Notes under the pieces: generated by a model | Seen by the model: the letters and a program-made list of their open reading frames with translations, nothing else | Told to the model about the DNA's origin: nothing | Databases searched by the model: none | Position numbers and translations under genes: made by a program | Source of the DNA: Chrysochromulina tobinii | Taxonomy: Eukaryota > Haptophyta > Prymnesiales > Chrysochromulinaceae | DNA: 33,278 nucleotides | Reading direction: 5' to 3' | Assembly: GCA_001275005.1 (NCBI GenBank) | Contig: JWZX01002339.1 | Location: forward strand, 1-33,278 | In this document: positions 1-10,578 of the stretch, piece by piece | Layout: the number at the start of each line of letters is the position of its first letter | How positions within the stretch are numbered: the stretch's first letter is position 1

Positions 1-3000
1 TAGGCGGGCGCGCTTCAGGTGATGCGTGCTGCTGCATCGCCCGCCGTGTGAGCATCGGCGAGGGCGAGGCACTCGAGGCCTCCTCCTCCTCGCCCTCATC
101 CAGGTCCGCCGCCTCGTCCGCCTCGTCGTCCTCAAATACATAGGACACGCGCCACGGCACATTGTTGTTCGAGGCGCTCGCCGCCGGGGCCGCCGTGCTG
201 CCCGGCCTGGGCGCCGTCCTGGGCGCCGTCGCACCGGCACTAGGCTTCGCCGAGATGGTCGATCGTGCCGACAAGCGCGCGATCGGGTCCGCGCCGCACA
301 CGGACGGGTGCAGCTGCAGCACGCCGTCGGCATTTGCGCGGAGCAGCAGCTCGAGACACGTGGCAAGCCGCGGCGCACAGGCGGGCAGCTCAAGCGAGGC
401 TTCGATGGCGCTTCTCCATAGGTGGTGCGTCGGAGGGCAGGCGGTGCCCAGGACGGCGCCTCGATAGCCCTCGTCCCCGGCGGCGGCGGCGGTCGGTTGG
501 ACGGTAGGCGGCCTATGGAGCAGCTGCTCGAGGAGCGACTGTACGAGCTCGAGCAACTCTGACCAGCACGAGGGCACCGCGCCCACGCCGCACACGAGCG
601 TGCACACGAGCCGATGTGCCACCCAGGGCGGCTGCGGCGCGAGGGCCGTGCGCAGCGCTTCGCGCATCGAGCGCAGGAAGCCGCCAACGTCGTCGTACTG
701 CGAGGTGGCGTAATTGTTGAGGACGGTCGCGATGGGGATCAGCTCGCGCCGGCCCGTATGGCTCTGGCTGTCCTTGGCGGCCTCGACGCACGAATGCGCG
801 AGCTCGCGTGCCACGTCGACGCCGGCGCCGGCACCGCCACGGCGGGCCGCCAGAGCGAATGGGACCGTTGGCTCCCTCGCGTCCGCGTCGCGCGTGGCGG
901 CCTGCTCGCTGAGCCAGGGGAGCAGCGCGGCCGTGCACGTGAGCAAGCGCGTGGCGTCGGCTTCGAGCACGAGGTGCGTCGAGGGCCCACAGGTGGCTGC
1001 GTGACGCATCAGGCCCAGGCACGCCGCGCGCGTCTCCGAGCGCCCGAGCCCGCGTAGCAGCAGCGGCTGCAGCCCACCAAAGTCGAGCGGCCCTCGCCAA
1101 AAGGGCGGCGGCGACTCGAGCAGCGCCGCGCGCAGCGCCGCGTCTCGTAACGGTCGGCGCCCAACCGCCGCGCCGAGGAGCGTCGTGCCGAGCGCGTACA
1201 GCCGGACGACGTCGGAATTGAGAAGGAGGGCCGCGCGCCAGATCAAATCCGACAGCAGCCGCGGCTCGCTCGCGATGGGCCGCTCGAGCGTCAGCAGCCG
1301 GAGCACGGCGAGCACGGCCTGTGAGGCGAGCGCGACGCTCTGCCTGCTTGGCTGGAGAGCACAGGTGCACGCGGCGTCGAGAAGCACACGAGAATGCGGG
1401 CGAAGCGCCGTCGTGCCGAGGAGGGGCACCATGGCGGCGTACGCCACGAGCGAGCAGCGCTGCGCCGTCGCGCTCGCGCCCTCGCCCGCGCGACGCACAG
1501 CAGGCGGATGGCAGCCGTGGCGCAGGGCGTAGGTCGCCCACGCCTCCCCTAGGGCTGCACGATCGCCCACACAGAGGCTGTGGAAGAGCGCCGTGACGAG
1601 CTCGCCCAGCCGCTCGTGCGCAACCTCCTCCGCCGCGCCCCGCAAGCCCGAGACGGCCGAGTTGTTCACCCCCGCGAGCGCCGCGAGCGCCGCGAGCGCC
1701 GCGAGCGCCGCATCGGGCGTGGCGGGCGTGGCGGGCGCGGCGGCCACGCCGCGTTCGCGCCGTCCCGGGCTTGTTCCGATGCTCACGAGCCGAGCGAGCA
1801 GCCTCGCCGCATGGGATGGCAGCTCCGCGCGTCCCTGGAAGCACAAGAGCACCGCCGTGTGCAGCGCATACGCCATGCAGTCGCCGCGCCGCGCCGCGGG
1901 TGCGGGCGGCGGGTGCGAGGGCGGCGGCGGCGGCGAGAGGCCGAGCGAGGAGAAGCTGCCAGGCGGAGGTGGCGGCGGCGGCGGTGGCAGCGGCGGCGGC
2001 AGCGCGTTCGCATCATCCACCAGGGTCGAGAGCGCCTCGTCGACAGTCGCCGCGAGCAAGAGCAGCGCCGCCTCGGCCTGCGAGCACCCTCCGCCGTGTG
2101 AGCTGTCCAATTGGAAGGCGTCGTCCCGGGCGCCCCCCCCGGCCGCACCGGCGGGAAGGTACTCGCCCCCCCCCCTCGCGCCGCCGTCGAGGCTCGGTCC
2201 CCGGAAGGAGTCGGTGCGAAAGGAGAGGGCCGCATTGGGGGTGGGCGCCGAGAAGGTCACGAGCGACTCCATTTCGAGAGGGCGGGTTTCGGCCGCCTCG
2301 AGAGCGTCGGGTGCTAAGCTGGCCGACCAATCGCCGACCTCGCCCGGGAGGCGATCCGAGCACCCAGGCGGCGCGAGATGGCGCGCGAGCTGGCGCGCGC
2401 AGCTCGCCGGCTGAGCGCTCGAGAGGGCAAGCACCGCCGCCTGGCATGCGTGCAGCAAGCTCTGCGCGCCATCTCGAGCGCCCCGGCTCGGCACGGCGCT
2501 CGGCACGGCGCTCGGCACGGCGCTCGGCACGGCGCTCGGCACGGCGCTCGCAACGTCGGCGCCGGCGTTGGAGAGTAGGAGAGTGCTCTCGGGTCGGGTG
2601 GCGGGTGGCTGTGAACGTTCACGGAGGAGCGGCAGGTGCTCACGCAGCTGGCGCAAGAGGAAGTGGATGATGGGATGGACGCACCCCTCGCGAGCCGCCA
2701 GCGCACACCAGAGCGCGTGCAGCGGCGGCGCAAGCGATGCGTGGCCGGCTGCGCTGCTGTGGAACTCGAGCGCCGCGAGCGCCGCGCTCAGCAGCGACTC
2801 CGCCGCCGCGCTCGACGCGACGCTCGGCGTGCAGCTGGGTGCGTCCACGGCACGCGCACTGCGGCTCGCGTGCGGGGCACGCCGACCGTTCGCCTCGCCT
2901 TCGCCTTCGCCCTCGCTCTCGCTCTCGCCGTCTCCGTCTCCGTCGGCCTGAGCCCTGGCGGGGGAGAGCACGGTGAGGGCGGCTTGCTCGGCCCACGGTG

Positions 3001-6000
3001 GCAGCAGTGTGAGCATCGAGTGTGCCGTCGGTACGTCGGCGACGGCCGCACGCCGAAGGGCTTCGAAGACGACGGCGGTTGCGAGATCGGGTCTGGCGCG
3101 CGCGAGACGCTGCGAGATCAGATGGCGCGCGCAATCCGCACTCCATGGCAACCCTTGCGCCATGAGCGCGGGAGGCGCGACCGGGTCGGCGCACGCGCCG
3201 TAGGCGTGTAGCAGCCTCTCGGCCATCGCGCGCACCAGGCCGCACGGATCCCCCAGCTTGCACAAAGCGAGCACCACCAACGGCACACGGTGCGCATCTC
3301 CCGCGAGCGCACCCATCGCCGCGCTCGTCGCCGACGGCGGAGCGAGCGGGCGCTCGATACGGCGCGACTCGTCTCGCTCGGGAGACGTGTGAGCGGCGCG
3401 GGCCAGACTGTGAACGTTCACACCGGCCTCGTCCCACCCCCAGGGTTGCGCGGACGAGGTGGCGGCGGAGGGGGCGGAGGGGGCGGAGGGGGCGGAGGCG
3501 CGGCCGGGCGTCGGGCGGAGGGACACGAGCACAAGGGCGATGAAGTGGGCATTCGAGGTGGCGGCCGCGCTGGACGCATCGGAGGACTCTTTGGCTTCGT
3601 TGGCGGCACGGTAGCAGGTCTCGAGGCATCGTGGGATAGGGTCGTGGCACGCTGCCCAGAGCGCGCACAGCGCGTCGCGCGCGGCGGAGCTTACGGCCGC
3701 ACAAGGCGAGTGCAGGAGCACCTCAGCACAGCGCAGAGGCAGCCGAGCCTCGAGAGGCCTCCCCTCATCCGCAGGCAGCCCCGAGACGGCCTCGGGCGTG
3801 GCCAGGGCTGCGAGGGCGCGCAGCGCAGCGAGCTGCACCGCCTCGGACTGTGCTCGACACGACGCGCCGAGCTCGTCGGCGAGGGCGCGCTCGACACGGC
3901 GCTCGACACGGGCGGCCCCAGCCGGTGGGAGCCGTTGGGCACTCATCAGCCGTGCGCGTTCGGCCTCGAGTGCGTCGGCCGCTCCGTCGGACGAGAGCGA
4001 GGAGACTAGCTCGGCGACCCGAAGTAGGAGAGCACCTGGGAGCAGCGCCTTTCGCTGTGTGCGGTGCTGCGCGTCGGCGGCGGCGAGGGTGGTGAGCAGA
4101 TGCGGCGTGGTGCGGCTGAGAAGGTCGAAGAAGTGCTTGCGGGCGCGCTGGAGCAGCCAAGCGTGCTGGTTGCCCATCGAGCCATCTGGCCCTTTGAGGG
4201 CCAGGTACTCGAGGGCGCCATGCATCCAGCGCGCGAGTGCGGCGAGCGGTGCGCCCACTTGCGTCGTGAGCAGCGTGCACCATCCGCGCTGGTCTGAGAG
4301 CAGCGCGAGAACGTGCCCGAGCTGTCGCATCTTCATGTGGATGGGCGAGGCGACGTTCTTAGCGTCCCGCCGCCAGTCGGACCAGATGGACGCGTCATTG
4401 AGTTCGGGAGCGAGCACAGAGAGCACGAGCTGCACCGCCGCGCCGCCGCGCAGCTGCCCGAGGACCGCCGAGGCCGCCACGCGGTGTGCCTCGGTGTCAC
4501 ACACGAGCAGGCTCACTCCGTCGCGCAGAAGGCGCTCGACGTCGGAGCGGCACGCGTCGCCCGCGTCATCGTGGCCGAGCACGGCGAGGGCGCACCCGCT
4601 CGCGAGCGAGGCGTACGGCGCCCACGACGACGGCAGTTGCGTGCCCGAGGCCAAGGCCGCCCTCACCCCCCCCACCATGCTCTGCATGCGCTGCATGATC
4701 ATGGGCCACGCCGCACGGAGCGCAAGTGCGCATCCCTCCCCTTCATGCTGGCCGCCCGCCGCAAGGGCGTGCACGATGCCATGCAAGCAGCACAGCCAGA
4801 GCTCCTGATCTCCCTCGGAGCTCCCGCACGCCTCGACGAATGCGCGAAGGTCGGCGCGCGCCGCGGCGTCGCGTAGCTGCGCGGCGGCGGCCGAGCTTGG
4901 GCGAGCCATGGGGGGCGAGCTCGCGCCAAAGCCGCTCCATAGGTGGAGCTGCAGAGGGTCGGAGAGCGCGCGTTCGGCGATGGCGGGCAGCTTCTGGATG
5001 AGCAAGTCGATGAGGCACGCGCTCGTGACGGCGCGAAAGGCGGCGCTCGCGGTGGGCGCGCCAGCGGGCGCGGGCGCGGCGCTGTCGGCGACGGGGGCCG
5101 AGGCCCTGGCGACGGGTGCGACGAGGGCCAAGAGCTGCGCCGCTTCGCCGCGTAACTTGGGGCACTGCTCGGCGAACAAGATGAGGGCGAGAGCTTGCAT
5201 GTCGTCGATGCAGCGGTGGCGCGCGAGGTGACGAAACATGCGTGGGACAGAGAGCCACTCACGCAGCAACGGCGCCACCTGCTGCAGCGCCTCTTGGCGG
5301 CGGGCGAGCGCGGCCGGGTGCAGATCCCTGAGAGTCTTGGTAAGGGCTGCGAGGGCGGCAGGCAGCGTGTCCAGAGTGCCGTTGGCCACGATGTGCGCGA
5401 GCAGCGAGGACGCGGCGGACTGCAGCAGCCGCTCCGTACCGCACAGCTGTGCAGCGAGCAGCGGCAGCAGTGCAGCGGAGATGCCGAGGGCGCGCAGGCA
5501 AGCATCGGTCTTTGCGCCGAGGAGCGCGATCTTGTCGCCCTTGGACTTGCTCTCAAACCCCAGCTGCTGCACTAAGCTCTCCAGGCCCAGCTCCTGCACC
5601 GAGCGCTCGACGACCTCAACGGCTTTGACGTCCGCCTTGAGGCCGAGCTGCTGCCGAAGCAGCTCGACCTTGGTGTAGTCGTCGCCGGGCAGCAGCTGCT
5701 CAAGCGTGATCGGTGCTTCGTCAGGGTGAGGCGGCGGCCGGAGCGCGCCCGCCACGGCGCCCGACGAGCTGGCAGCTGGGTGCGGCCAGAGCAGGCGCAG
5801 GCAGCGCAGGGCACCGTGCATGAGCTGCACAGAGAGCAGCCAAAGCAGTGGCTCGCGAGCGGAGGCTCCCTCTTGGAGGTGCGCGCTGGCGGCACTCCGG
5901 ACGACCATGTGCACGACGCGCTCGGTCACCTGATCAGGGAGGCCATCAGAGACCATCAGAGACCATCAGAGACCATCACAGGCAATCAGTGGCAATCAGT

Positions 6001-7927
6001 GGCAGTCGAAGCTCATCAGTGGCAATCAGTGGCAATAATTTGGCAATCAGTGGCAATCATTTGGCAATCAGTGGTCATCGGAGCACATGAGTGGCAGTCG
6101 GAGCGCATCAGTGCCCAGCTGATGCACAGCAGCGATCGGTCACCTCTGCAGCGTGCGCGCCGAGCGCATCCGGCTGCCTGTGGAGGAGACGGCGCAGTGT
6201 GCCGAGCGCGAGCACTGTGTGCTGACCCCAGCGTTTGGATCCAGCGGATCCCTCCCCCCGCAGCCCTGGCAGCACGATGCGCTCGAGGAGTAGCTTCGGC
6301 TCCACAGAGCCCACGGCGAGCGCAAGGGCGGCATGCCCTTCGAGCAGCTCAGCGTACCTGATGAGGGATGCCATCAGAGGCCATTAGAAACGAGTGGAGA
6401 CCGACCCTCAGTGGTCATCAGAGGGCAATCAGCGTACCGGCGGAGCACGAGCGTGAAGTCCTTGCGATCTCGAGGCATCTCGAGCTGCATCGCGACGGCG
6501 TCCTTGGTGGCGAAGAGGCGATCGAGCAGATCCTTCACTTCTTTCGTCGCGGCGCGGCACGAGAGCAGCAGCGGCAGTTGCAGCCGCATGCAGCGCAGCG
6601 CAATCACCCGGTGCTCACTATGCTTCAGGCACTCCTTGATCTTGCCCAAAAGCTGGACGTGCAGCTCCACTGCCTTCTCACTCAGCCCCTCGCTGAGGCC
6701 GCCGCCGCCGCCGCCGCCGCCGCCGCTGGTGTCGGGGCCGAGGAACCCCACGCCACCCTCGGCACCCCAAGCGGGCACAACAGCGCTGCCCGCGCTGCGC
6801 ACGGCACAGAGCAGCGCGGTGGCAAGCGGCGCGCTCCAACTCTCGAACTTCGCGTTGCGCTTGATCGGCTTCTTGATCTTCTTGATCAGCCACTGCGCAA
6901 GCTGCAGCTCGAGTGCGTGGAGCTGCGCGAGGGCACGCGCGTCGCGCTCCGAGGGCGGCGGCGCCACGCCACCTGAGCGCGCCGCCTCATCCAGCGCCTG
7001 GTCGAGCAGCGCCATCCCGAGCGCCTCGGCCACCGGCCGGCGCAGCGGCTTGATCGCCTGGTTAAAGAGGACGCGAGAGGCGATGCGCTCGAGGAAGACA
7101 CGAGTCGGCTCGGCCGCGCCGCTGCCGCTCGCACCGCCGACAGCGCCGCCGATGGCCGGCAGCCCGCTCCCGCGCGGCAGCTGCACCCCCTGCAGCGACG
7201 AGCACATGGCAAGTGTGCCGAAGTCGGGCGACCAGTCGCTTCGGCCCAGCCAATCGCTGCGGCCGCTCCGGTCGCTGCCCGTATTCTCGAGGTGGAGCAG
7301 CACCTTGTGGGTGAAGGATTCGAAGGAGCGAAAACGCGCGGAGGAACTCTCGCCCAGGTTGCGGCACAGCGCGCGCACGAGCTCCGTCCACAGTGCCTCC
7401 TCGGTGCGGCCACCCAGCGCGAGCAGCCGCCGGCGCGCGGCCTGCTGCCGCGTAGCCGACGACGCTGCGCCGCCAAAGGTGCGGAAGAAATCGAGCGCGC
7501 ACTCTTGGAGGGAGTCCAGCATGATGCTGTCGCGGCAGCACGCCGCTCCCAGCGTCGCGAGCATCGCCTCGCAGAAGACAGTGTTGACAGCGCTCTCGCG
7601 GCTCTCACGGTCCTCTTCGGACGGCGTGGCTGCCCCGGGCCACTCGCGGGCGCGGCGCATCCAGTGCATGAGCTCGGCCGCGACGCCATCACTCGCGTAG
7701 CGGGCGGCCGCGGCCAGCGATCGCAGCGCGAACGCAAAGCCTGAGTGCTGCGACGCCGTGTTGCAGCTTTGGAGTCGCTGGTCCTCCTCAAATGGGTCAT
7801 CATCGAGAGGCGAGCACAGTACCTCGCCGATCCGTGCGTACGCGGTAGCTTCGAAGGCACTCATCGCGTCATTGAGAAGCGAGTGCGAGCTCTCGGCACA
7901 GCTCCATTGGATCTTGCGCTGGGCCAT
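1..7927 (-). CDS. FRY: Furry/PAG1/Mor2-like giant protein, 5' part (runs off the left edge)
   Basis: Furry proteins are very long helical-repeat scaffolds that work with NDR/LATS-type kinases in cell polarity and morphogenesis. The proposed exons on the minus strand are 7927-6438, 6357-6144 and 5929-1, and the phases match at both junctions (2, then 0), giving at least 2,544 residues. I read every codon of the last exon's frame and found no stop over 5,929 bases. Exon 1 resembles the Furry N-terminal domain in order: a block with VNTVFCEAMLATLG, then ARFRSFESFTHKVLLHL, then a block ending in SAPLATALLCAV, then KIKECLKHSEHRVIALRC, then MPRDRKDFTLVL. The rest is Leu/Ala-rich and helical, fitting the armadillo/HEAT-like body. 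The first ATG in frame is at 7927; the longer open frame begins with GTG. Family assignment rests on remembered spacing and motifs, not on a search. Confidence 0.72.
2489..2548 (-). repeat. Five 12-base tandem repeats inside the Furry-like coding region
   Basis: The plus-strand unit CGGCACGGCGCT is repeated five times without change. In the gene's frame it encodes SAVP five times. It looks like a recent in-frame minisatellite in a low-complexity linker. Confidence 0.9.
5930..6143 (-). other. Intron 2 of the Furry-like gene (214 bases, decamer-rich, flanked by a direct repeat)
   Basis: The intron begins GTGACC and ends CTGATCAG, in phase 0. AGGTGACCGA occurs at both ends (minus strand 6145-6136 and 5931-5922). 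The interior consists largely of 10-base units close to ACTGATTGCC and CTGATGGTCT in the sense direction. Coding resumes as VTERVVHMVV. The reading frame does not continue through this stretch, which supports splicing. Confidence 0.75.
6358..6437 (-). other. Intron 1 of the Furry-like gene (80 bases, flanked by a direct repeat)
   Basis: The intron begins GTACGC and ends CATCAG, and splicing joins codon pieces CG and G to continue RYAELLEGH. The 10 bases GGTACGCTGA occur at both ends, on the minus strand at 6438-6429 and 6358-6349, exactly 80 bases apart. This is what a target-site duplication at an AG|GT insertion point would leave. The interior has sense-strand CTGATTGCC and CTGATGACC elements. 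Confidence 0.75.
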
Positions 7928-8101
7928 TGGGCGCCTGCTGCACACTTCAGAGAGGAGGGAGGAGCCGGTAGCACGCCGAGGAACTCAAACTCGAAAGTGT
8001 GTGTGAAGACGAGTGTGAAAACATGTGAACAACGACATAACACTCACTCACTCACTCACTCACTCACTCACTGGCGACTCAGGACACATGTTCACCCTAG
8101 T
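7928..8101. other. Spacer between the Furry-like and IQ-motif genes, with a (CACT)8 microsatellite
   Basis: This 174-base spacer lies between two minus-strand genes, so it holds the 3' end of the IQ-motif gene and the 5' end of the Furry-like gene. Bases 8041-8072 are eight perfect CACT units. The stretch 7998-8033 on the plus strand is rich in GTGTGAA-like words. I see no clear TATA box for the Furry-like gene. Confidence 0.7.
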
Positions 8102-8983
8102 TCAAGCTTCGAACTCGTCTTCTTTGCCGAGCTCCGCGCCCGGCACCTGACCATGGACGAGCTCCATTACTGTGCGCAGGGCTGAGCGCTGCCTACTGAG
8201 CCTGTGGTTGGCTTCGAGATACTCGCCCACCTGCGCTTCGAGGTACTCGAGATTGCGAAGCAGCTGGCGGTGGCTCTCACGCTGCTCTCTCGCGTAGCCT
8301 GCCATAATCAGGGAATGCGCCTGGATCACGGCTAGTGCGGGGCGCGCCTGCTTCCTGAGTATGCACACGTCGAAGGCGTCCGGTGGCCGCAGGATACACC
8401 AGTCTGCGCGCACCCGTTTCTTGGAAGCAACCCGCTGGCGCGCCACGATGCCGCGCTGGCGCCGTTGGATCGCCGTTGCAGCCCCCGCCTCCCACCTCGC
8501 GATTTCCTTCTTGGCCGCGAGCCGCCGCAACTCCTCCTTCTTGCGCCGCTGCGCCTCGTGATCCTCCTCAGCCACGCGCGTTGCCTGCGCGATCGCCTTC
8601 AGGCGCTCCTCCTCCGCGTGTCTGCTGGTGTTGACCTTCTCCATGGCCGCAAGCTGCATGAGCCTTGAGAGGCGCCTTGTTTGCAATGTGAGCGCCGCCT
8701 TGGTAGTCTTGGCAATCAAGAACTCCGCTTCCAGCTGCTCCACGTCCGCTTCAAGCTGCTCTACCTCCAGTCGCATCGCAATTTCCTCCTCCGTCTCGTG
8801 CGTGTCCCCCACCCCTGGAGCAGCCTGCACTGGATGCGTTACTGGATACGCCAGCACGCCCTGCTCATCGGTGTGTAGATCTGCGCTCGGCACGACAGCA
8901 CCTTCATGTCTCCCTGGTGAAATCACCATGCCAACCAGCCTGATGATCAAGCCCACGCTCTCGCCAATCATAGCTGCCTGCAT
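8102..8983 (-). CDS. Coiled-coil protein with one IQ motif
   Basis: The 293-residue product is mostly charged helix. About residues 62-165 form a long coiled coil, with two linked EVEQLEADVEQLEAE-type heptads and an Arg/Lys/Glu-rich segment. An IQ motif follows at about 168-187, with AIQRRQRGIVARQRV matching IQxxxRGxxxR; such motifs bind calmodulin or centrin-like EF-hand proteins. A second helical stretch lies near the C-terminus (EYLEAQVGEYLEAN). The N-terminus has a short hydrophobic stretch (GLIIRLVGMVI) that could be a membrane-associating helix. The start is an ATG, and a TATAAA box on the same strand lies about 150 bases upstream. The overall build recalls cytoskeletal or ciliary IQ proteins, but I do not recognise the specific family. 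Confidence 0.75.
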   Translation of the reverse strand: MQAAMIGESVGLIIRLVGMVISPGRHEGAVVPSADLHTDEQGVLAYPVTHPVQAAPGVGDTHETEEEIAMRLEVEQLEADVEQLEAEFLIAKTTKAALTLQTRRLSRLMQLAAMEKVNTSRHAEEERLKAIAQATRVAEEDHEAQRRKKEELRRLAAKKEIARWEAGAATAIQRRQRGIVARQRVASKKRVRADWCILRPPDAFDVCILRKQARPALAVIQAHSLIMAGYAREQRESHRQLLRNLEYLEAQVGEYLEANHRLSRQRSALRTVMELVHGQVPGAELGKEDEFEA

Positions 8984-9462
8984 GCCTATACCTTCGCTTC
9001 GGAAGGATCCGATCCGCGCGGCTTGTAGAACCGTCTCCGCACCAACTCAGCTGTGAGGCGTCCTCGCGGTCTCGGCGATCCTTCTCCCGTCACCCGCGCG
9101 CTCCTGCCGCTTCACGCGTCGGGCCCTAGCTTTATAGGCGTCCGTCGTGCGAGTAGACGAGAAACGAGGTCGGATGGACGGACACGCGCCATACCGACGG
9201 AAACGTGCCAAGTTTGATTTACCTTGGAGTGCACCAAGTTTGATTTTGCGCAAAGCATGATATGCATGCCGACCCGCTCAAACGCGTCCCCCTATGGATC
9301 CTTCAAAGCTTCAAAGCCGCACTGTCGATTCTAATCGACAGTCACCATAGCACAGAGTGTGGCAACCAATTTGGGGTCTGGGGGCATGCAGTACGAACTC
9401 ATCAATGCCGATCATCCTCGTCGCTCATCGCCGCCCATGGCTCGCCCAAGTTCCTCGCTCAC
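8984..9462. other. Spacer upstream of the IQ-motif gene and downstream of the DUF760 gene
   Basis: Besides the TATA box, this 479-base spacer has a 13-base direct repeat, CCAAGTTTGATTT, twice near 9209-9248. It also has a 22-base hairpin at 9321-9342 (arms ACTGTCGAT and ATCGACAGT, loop TCTA), which lies in the probable 3' untranslated region of the DUF760 gene. An open frame at 9047-9253 (minus) is Arg-rich and unsupported. Confidence 0.6.
9131..9136 (-). promoter_or_regulatory. TATA box for the IQ-motif gene
   Basis: The minus strand reads CCTATAAAGC here, a canonical TATAAA, 148 bases upstream of the ATG at 8983. A start site about 30 bases downstream would leave a 5' leader of about 115 bases. 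Confidence 0.5.
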
Positions 9463-10362
9463 TTACAGTTGGCGCAGCTTGTAGCCAGTCACCAGCTGCC
9501 ACACGAGCAACTCCCTGAGCTTCAGCCCGCTCGTCTCCATGAACGACTCCCCCCCCACTCCCGATTCGGAGAGAATCTTCTCGATGAGCGTGCGCATCGC
9601 TCCGAGCACGTCCTCCGAGATGGACGCAGTGAGACTCGCCACATCCTCCCGGCCAAGGCCCTGCAAGTACGTCAGCAAGTCGCCGCCGCCGCCGCCCTGC
9701 GCCGCCTCCGCCTTTTTGCTCTTGGCGAGCTCTCTGCGAAGTTCCATGGTTTCCCTGCGCAGCTCTGCCATGTACGCGCTCGCCTCCACTTCCGTCTCCA
9801 CCGTGTCCGACAGCCGCAACTTAATCTTGCCCGCCACAGGTGGCAGCGGCCTCGCCTCCTCGACGCTATCCACCTCGGGTGGGCTCAACGACGCGCTACC
9901 CAAGTTCTCGCTTCCGGCAAGCGACTCGAGCAGACTGCGCCGGTACTCGGCATTACGAAACATGTAGCCGGTCATCTGCATGGAGAACATAAGCGAGGCC
10001 AGGTTCTGGCCGGTCGACATGACGTTGACGTCATACAGATGCGGTGGCAGCTTGCCGAGGAGTGAGACAATAGTAGCCCGCACGGCCTGCTGCACGGCCG
10101 ATGGCGCCGAGCTCGCAAATCCATCGATGAGCTCCGGTGGGGGGATTTTCTGGATGGCATCGACGTACCGATTGATTGGCAGTGCGAGTGGGCCGCTCTC
10201 GGCGTCATCCACGTCGTCCGCGTGGAGCCGCACCTGAGTGAGCCTTGGCAATGCCCTGATGTGGCTGAGCCTTCTTGGCACAACAAGACCGAGGCGTTGC
10301 GAAGACGGGAAGGTGATTGATGTGCCGCTGAGTAGCGACGCCATGGCCATAAAGACGCGCAT
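9463..10362 (-). CDS. DUF760 protein with two domain copies (plastid type)
   Basis: The 299-residue product has two copies of the DUF760 fold known from plant and algal plastid proteins of unknown function. The first copy (about residues 61-149) runs from LPINRYVDAIQKIPP through SLLGKLPPHLYDVNV to the hallmark MTGYMFRNAEYR. The second (about 227-299) starts DLLTYLQGLG and ends LKLRELLVWQLVTGYKLRQL, right at the stop codon. A Lys/Glu/Arg-rich linker and five glycines separate them. The longer open frame begins with GTG at 10485; the first ATG is at 10362, with others at 10350 and 10344. The N-terminus (MRVFMAMASLLSG, then Arg- and Ser-containing sequence) fits a targeting presequence. Plastid location is inferred from the family. 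Confidence 0.75.
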   Translation of the reverse strand: MRVFMAMASLLSGTSITFPSSQRLGLVVPRRLSHIRALPRLTQVRLHADDVDDAESGPLALPINRYVDAIQKIPPPELIDGFASSAPSAVQQAVRATIVSLLGKLPPHLYDVNVMSTGQNLASLMFSMQMTGYMFRNAEYRRSLLESLAGSENLGSASLSPPEVDSVEEARPLPPVAGKIKLRLSDTVETEVEASAYMAELRRETMELRRELAKSKKAEAAQGGGGGDLLTYLQGLGREDVASLTASISEDVLGAMRTLIEKILSESGVGGESFMETSGLKLRELLVWQLVTGYKLRQL

Positions 10363-10578
10363 CACCACAGGGGCGACCCGGCGTGTGACCGCGGACACAC
10401 GCCACCGCGAGGGGCCACGCACCACGCAGGCTCCCACTGAAGACCCCGACACAGATACTGTGAATTCACAGGCCTTCGTTGTCACTTCGGGCCTTCGTTC
10501 AACTGACCTGCTTAAATGGCTGATAGGCGCCGAGTTGAATCTCGGGGCCGGTCACTTAAAAATTCCACAGTGGCCAGG

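Noticed and set aside
513-1844. Long minus-strand frame rich in Arg, Gly and Ala (443 codons)
   Set aside because: It is a shadow of the Furry-like frame: high GC keeps alternative frames open. Its composition is dominated by Arg, while the chosen frame is Leu/Ala-rich and open to the edge.
2640-3704. 354-codon minus-strand frame starting MCGRKLRR
   Set aside because: Same reason: Arg-rich shadow of the Furry-like coding frame, with no domain or motif.
9321-9342. Hairpin as a bacterial-type terminator
   Set aside because: A nine-base stem without a T run, in a eukaryotic 3' region. It is mentioned as a hairpin only.
10500-10578. Possible tRNA-like stretch between two minus-strand genes (GTTGAATCTC, GGGTTCAATGCC)
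   Set aside because: No cloverleaf with acceptor, D and anticodon arms could be drawn on either strand.
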